This document shows positions 6,200 to 8,125 of a stretch of DNA of 8,125 nt, piece by piece (the first letter of the stretch is position 1; each line of letters begins with the position of its first letter). The notes under the pieces are model-generated. The model saw only the letters and a program-made list of their open reading frames with translations, was not told where the DNA came from and ran no database searches. The position numbers and the translations under genes are program-made. Origin of the DNA: Rhodocyclaceae bacterium (GTDB lineage: Bacteria; Pseudomonadota; Gammaproteobacteria; Burkholderiales; Rhodocyclaceae); assembly GCA_030682595.1 (NCBI GenBank), contig JAUXNZ010000071.1, positions 1-8,125 of the forward strand. Reading direction: 5' to 3'.

Positions 6200-7738
6200 T
6201 CAGGTAGTTCCGCGCTGGCGAAAGTCCCGCAGACGAAATCCCAACAACCAAAGGGTCGCCAGGTAACCCGTCATTCCCGCGGCCACCAGGGCAGCCAGCC
6301 AGGCAACCCGCTCGGATGCAGGAGCAAGCAGCCAGTCGGTCTCCCTGCCCATGCCGAACCAGAGCATGACAGCAAGGACTGTCAGGGCCAGCATGATCTT
6401 GAACAGGAACACCCCCCAACCCGGACTGGGCAGGTAATCCTTGCGCTGACGCAGCCCGTAATAGAGCAAACCCGCATTGAGACAGGCTGCCAGACCGATG
6501 GACAGCGCCAGTCCGGCATGCTTGAAGGGCACAATGAAGACAAGGTTCATCGCCTGCGTCGCCAGCAGCGTCAGCAGGGCGATTTTTACGGGGGTTTTGA
6601 TGTTCTGGCGCGCGTAAAAACCAGGGGCCAGAATCTTCACCAGAATCATGCCAGTCAGGCCGATGCTGTAGGCCACCAACGCCAGTCGGGTCTGCAGCAC
6701 GTCGGTCGCCGTGAAGGCGCCATGCTGAAACAAGGTGGCAATCAGCGGTACGCCCAGCAGGGCCAGGCTGAGGGCGGCGGGCAGGGTCAGCATGAAGGTC
6801 AGGCGCAGCCCCCAGTCGAGCAGGGCGGAAAATGCCTGCGGGTCCTTGCTGGCGTGCGCCCTGGCGAGACTGGGCAGCAGGATCGTACCGAGTGCCGCGC
6901 CGAGCAAACCGGCCGGAAACTCCATCAGGCGGTCGGCGTAGTAGAGCCAGGACACGCTGCCCGCAACCAGGAAAGAAGCAAAGATGGTATTGATCAGTAG
7001 CGACACCTGAGCTACCGAAACACCCAATACTGCAGGCGCCATCAGTTTGAACACCCGCCGCACACCCGGATCGTTCGGCGCGAAATCGAAACGCGGCAAC
7101 ATGCCGATGCGCCGCAAGGCCGGCAACTGAATTGCCAGCTGGAGCACTCCCCCCAAAAACACTGCCCAGGCCAGCACCAGCACCGGCGGATCGAAATAAG
7201 GTGCGGCGAACAGTGCCATGCCGATGAAGGACAAGTTGAGCAGCACAGGCGTAAACGCCGGCAGGGCGAAACGGCTCCAGGTGTTGAGGATCCCCGCTGC
7301 AAGGGCGACCATCGACATGAACAAGATATAGGGAAAGACGATGCGCGTAAGCGTCACCGTCAGCCCGAATTTTTCAGCATCGGGAACAAATCCGGGAGCC
7401 GTCGCATAGATCAACAACGGGGCGCCGACCACACCCAGCGCCGCCACCAGCAGCACGATCAGAAACAGCAAGGTGGCGACGCGGTCAACGAGCAGCCGCG
7501 TTTCTTGCGGGCCACGCTGATTGCGATATTCCGCCAGAAGCGGCACAAAGGCCTGCGAAAATGCGCCTTCGGCAAACAAGCGGCGCAGCAGGTTGGGTAG
7601 ACGGAAGGCGACAAAAAACGCGTCGGTCAGCATGCCGGCGCCAAAGGTGCGGGCAATGACAAAGTCGCGAACAAAGCCGAGAATGCGCGAGAGCAGCGTC
7701 AGGCTGCTGACCGTGGCCAGGGTGCGAAGCAGGTTCAT
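6200..7738 (-). CDS. murJ: Lipid II flippase MurJ
   Basis: MurJ (MVF/MviN family, MOP superfamily) moves lipid II from the cytoplasmic to the periplasmic face of the inner membrane for peptidoglycan synthesis. The 512-residue protein has the many hydrophobic helices of this 14-helix family. Residues known to matter in E. coli MurJ fall at identical numbers: R18, R24, D39, R52 and R270, with ADRLMEFP at 268-275 and the conserved segment RRLFAEGAFSQAFVP at 52-66. This fixes the start at the ATG read from 7738. The frame is open 25 codons further (to 7813), but those residues are not conserved and would reach across the promoter region. There is no clear Shine-Dalgarno before the ATG, which is unusual against its neighbours. 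The gene converges with hppA and diverges from rpsT, an arrangement known in Betaproteobacteria. Confidence 0.97.
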   Translation of the reverse strand: MNLLRTLATVSSLTLLSRILGFVRDFVIARTFGAGMLTDAFFVAFRLPNLLRRLFAEGAFSQAFVPLLAEYRNQRGPQETRLLVDRVATLLFLIVLLVAALGVVGAPLLIYATAPGFVPDAEKFGLTVTLTRIVFPYILFMSMVALAAGILNTWSRFALPAFTPVLLNLSFIGMALFAAPYFDPPVLVLAWAVFLGGVLQLAIQLPALRRIGMLPRFDFAPNDPGVRRVFKLMAPAVLGVSVAQVSLLINTIFASFLVAGSVSWLYYADRLMEFPAGLLGAALGTILLPSLARAHASKDPQAFSALLDWGLRLTFMLTLPAALSLALLGVPLIATLFQHGAFTATDVLQTRLALVAYSIGLTGMILVKILAPGFYARQNIKTPVKIALLTLLATQAMNLVFIVPFKHAGLALSIGLAACLNAGLLYYGLRQRKDYLPSPGWGVFLFKIMLALTVLAVMLWFGMGRETDWLLAPASERVAWLAALVAAGMTGYLATLWLLGFRLRDFRQRGTT

Positions 7739-7762
7739 GCCGCGATGGTAACTAAAAGCGCC

Positions 7763-7791
7763 TTGCAAAGGTGCGCGACGCACATTATAAT
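7763..7791 (+). promoter_or_regulatory. Sigma70-type promoter of rpsT
   Basis: TTGCAA (7763-7768, 4 of 6 to TTGACA) and a perfect TATAAT (7786-7791) are separated by exactly 17 bases. Transcription would begin near 7798, giving a leader of about 67 bases before rpsT. The 17-base spacer contains the perfect inverted repeat GTGCG-CGA-CGCAC (7771-7783), which may be an operator-like site or chance. Confidence 0.8.
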
Positions 7792-7809
7792 CTCGCGCTT
7801 TTCTATCAA
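7784..7809 (-). promoter_or_regulatory. Candidate murJ promoter sharing the rpsT -10 region
   Basis: ATTATAAT (7784-7791) is its own reverse complement, so the - strand also reads TATAAT (7789 down to 7784). The nearest -35-like box on that strand is TTGATA (7809 down to 7804, 5 of 6), but the spacing is only 14 bases, which is short. Initiation would give a murJ leader of about 39 bases. The -10 is seen directly; its use for murJ is inference. Confidence 0.4.
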
Positions 7810-7864
7810 TCACTCTTCATGGTCGCTTAGCGATTATTTAGCGTTCATTCAGCCGGAACAACAC

Positions 7865-8125
7865 ATGGCCAATACCGTACAAGCCCGCAAGCGCGCCCGT
7901 CAAGCAGTCGAGCGCCGCGCCCAGAACATGAGTCAGCGCTCCGAATTGCGCACCGCCATCAAGAAAGTGCGCAAGGCCGTTGCCGCTGGCGACAAGACAG
8001 CCGCCCAGGCCGTCTTCAAGGAATCACAGTGCATCATCGATTCCATCGCCGACAAGCGCATCATTCACAAGAACGCCGCGGCACGTCACAAGAGCCGTCT
8101 TTCCGCGGCAGTCAAGGGGCTCTGA
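7865..8125 (+). CDS. rpsT: 30S ribosomal protein S20
   Basis: S20 binds 16S rRNA early in assembly of the small subunit. The protein has 86 residues (E. coli 87) and is rich in Lys, Arg and Ala. It has the family features: MAN start, a basic N-terminal helix (KRARQAVERR), RTAIKKVRKAV, AGDKTAAQAVF and the C-terminal IHKNAAARHKSRL. The ATG at 7865 is chosen by homology and by GGAA at 7855-7858 six bases upstream. The frame stays open back to 7745, but those residues are unlike S20 and would span the promoter. Its stop codon is the last three bases of the window, so any terminator is out of view. The leader carries a small TCGC-TTA-GCGA hairpin and two TTAGCG copies. E. coli S20 is known to regulate its own translation, but whether this leader does so cannot be told. 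Confidence 0.98.
   Translation: MANTVQARKRARQAVERRAQNMSQRSELRTAIKKVRKAVAAGDKTAAQAVFKESQCIIDSIADKRIIHKNAAARHKSRLSAAVKGL

Noticed and set aside
6164..7000. A 278-codon + strand frame inside murJ
   Set aside because: It is antisense to conserved MurJ sequence, and its product is Gln/Gly/Arg-rich without motifs.
7739..7813. N-terminal extension of murJ by 25 codons
   Set aside because: Known MurJ residue numbers (R18, R24, D39, R52, R270) match exactly from the ATG at 7738, and the extension would cross the promoter region.
7819..7830. Three-codon leader frame (ATG to TAG) before rpsT
   Set aside because: No ribosome binding site is visible and such short frames are expected by chance.
1..8125. 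Mobile element, defence system, CRISPR or other undescribed accessory system
   Set aside because: All coding capacity is taken by recognised core genes; I saw no transposase, integrase, repeat array, tRNA or att-like ends, and no stretch of clearly different composition.

Overview
The window looks like a piece of a Betaproteobacterium chromosome, plausibly of the Rhodocyclales or a related order. The DNA is GC-rich, the predicted proteins are of proteobacterial type, and the gene order is lpxK, a Trm112-like gene, kdsB, adk, pfp, hppA, with murJ and rpsT divergent from each other. The order and lineage are inferred from recall of similar proteins, not from a search. I see no insertion sequence, phage gene, CRISPR array, tRNA or rRNA. 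Every gene is a core or core-like gene, and nearly all bases are coding or in short spacers. The longest spacer is about 130 bases.

Left part (1-1858): an envelope-lipopolysaccharide cluster on the + strand. A 5'-truncated lpxK (lipid A 4'-kinase) overlaps a 58-residue four-cysteine Trm112-family protein by 20 bases. Four bases later comes kdsB (CMP-KDO synthetase, GTG start). LpxK and KdsB act on neighbouring steps of the lipid A-KDO core pathway.

Middle (1859-6122): an energy and phosphate cluster on the + strand. It holds adk (adenylate kinase), pfp (a phosphofructokinase of the pyrophosphate-dependent clade B2 type) and hppA (membrane H+-pyrophosphatase of the K+-independent type), closed by a strong intrinsic terminator. 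Together pfp and hppA link cytosolic pyrophosphate to glycolysis/gluconeogenesis and to the proton gradient; adk balances adenylates.

Right part (6123-8125): murJ (lipid II flippase) lies on the - strand, convergent with hppA and divergent from rpsT (ribosomal protein S20). The murJ-rpsT spacer carries a good sigma70-type promoter for rpsT. Its -10 box is part of a palindrome that also reads as a -10 toward murJ, and its 17-bp spacer contains a small perfect inverted repeat.

I did not find a previously undescribed system. The points most worth a second look are the active-site variant of the phosphofructokinase, the pyrophosphate gene pair, and the symmetric murJ/rpsT promoter.
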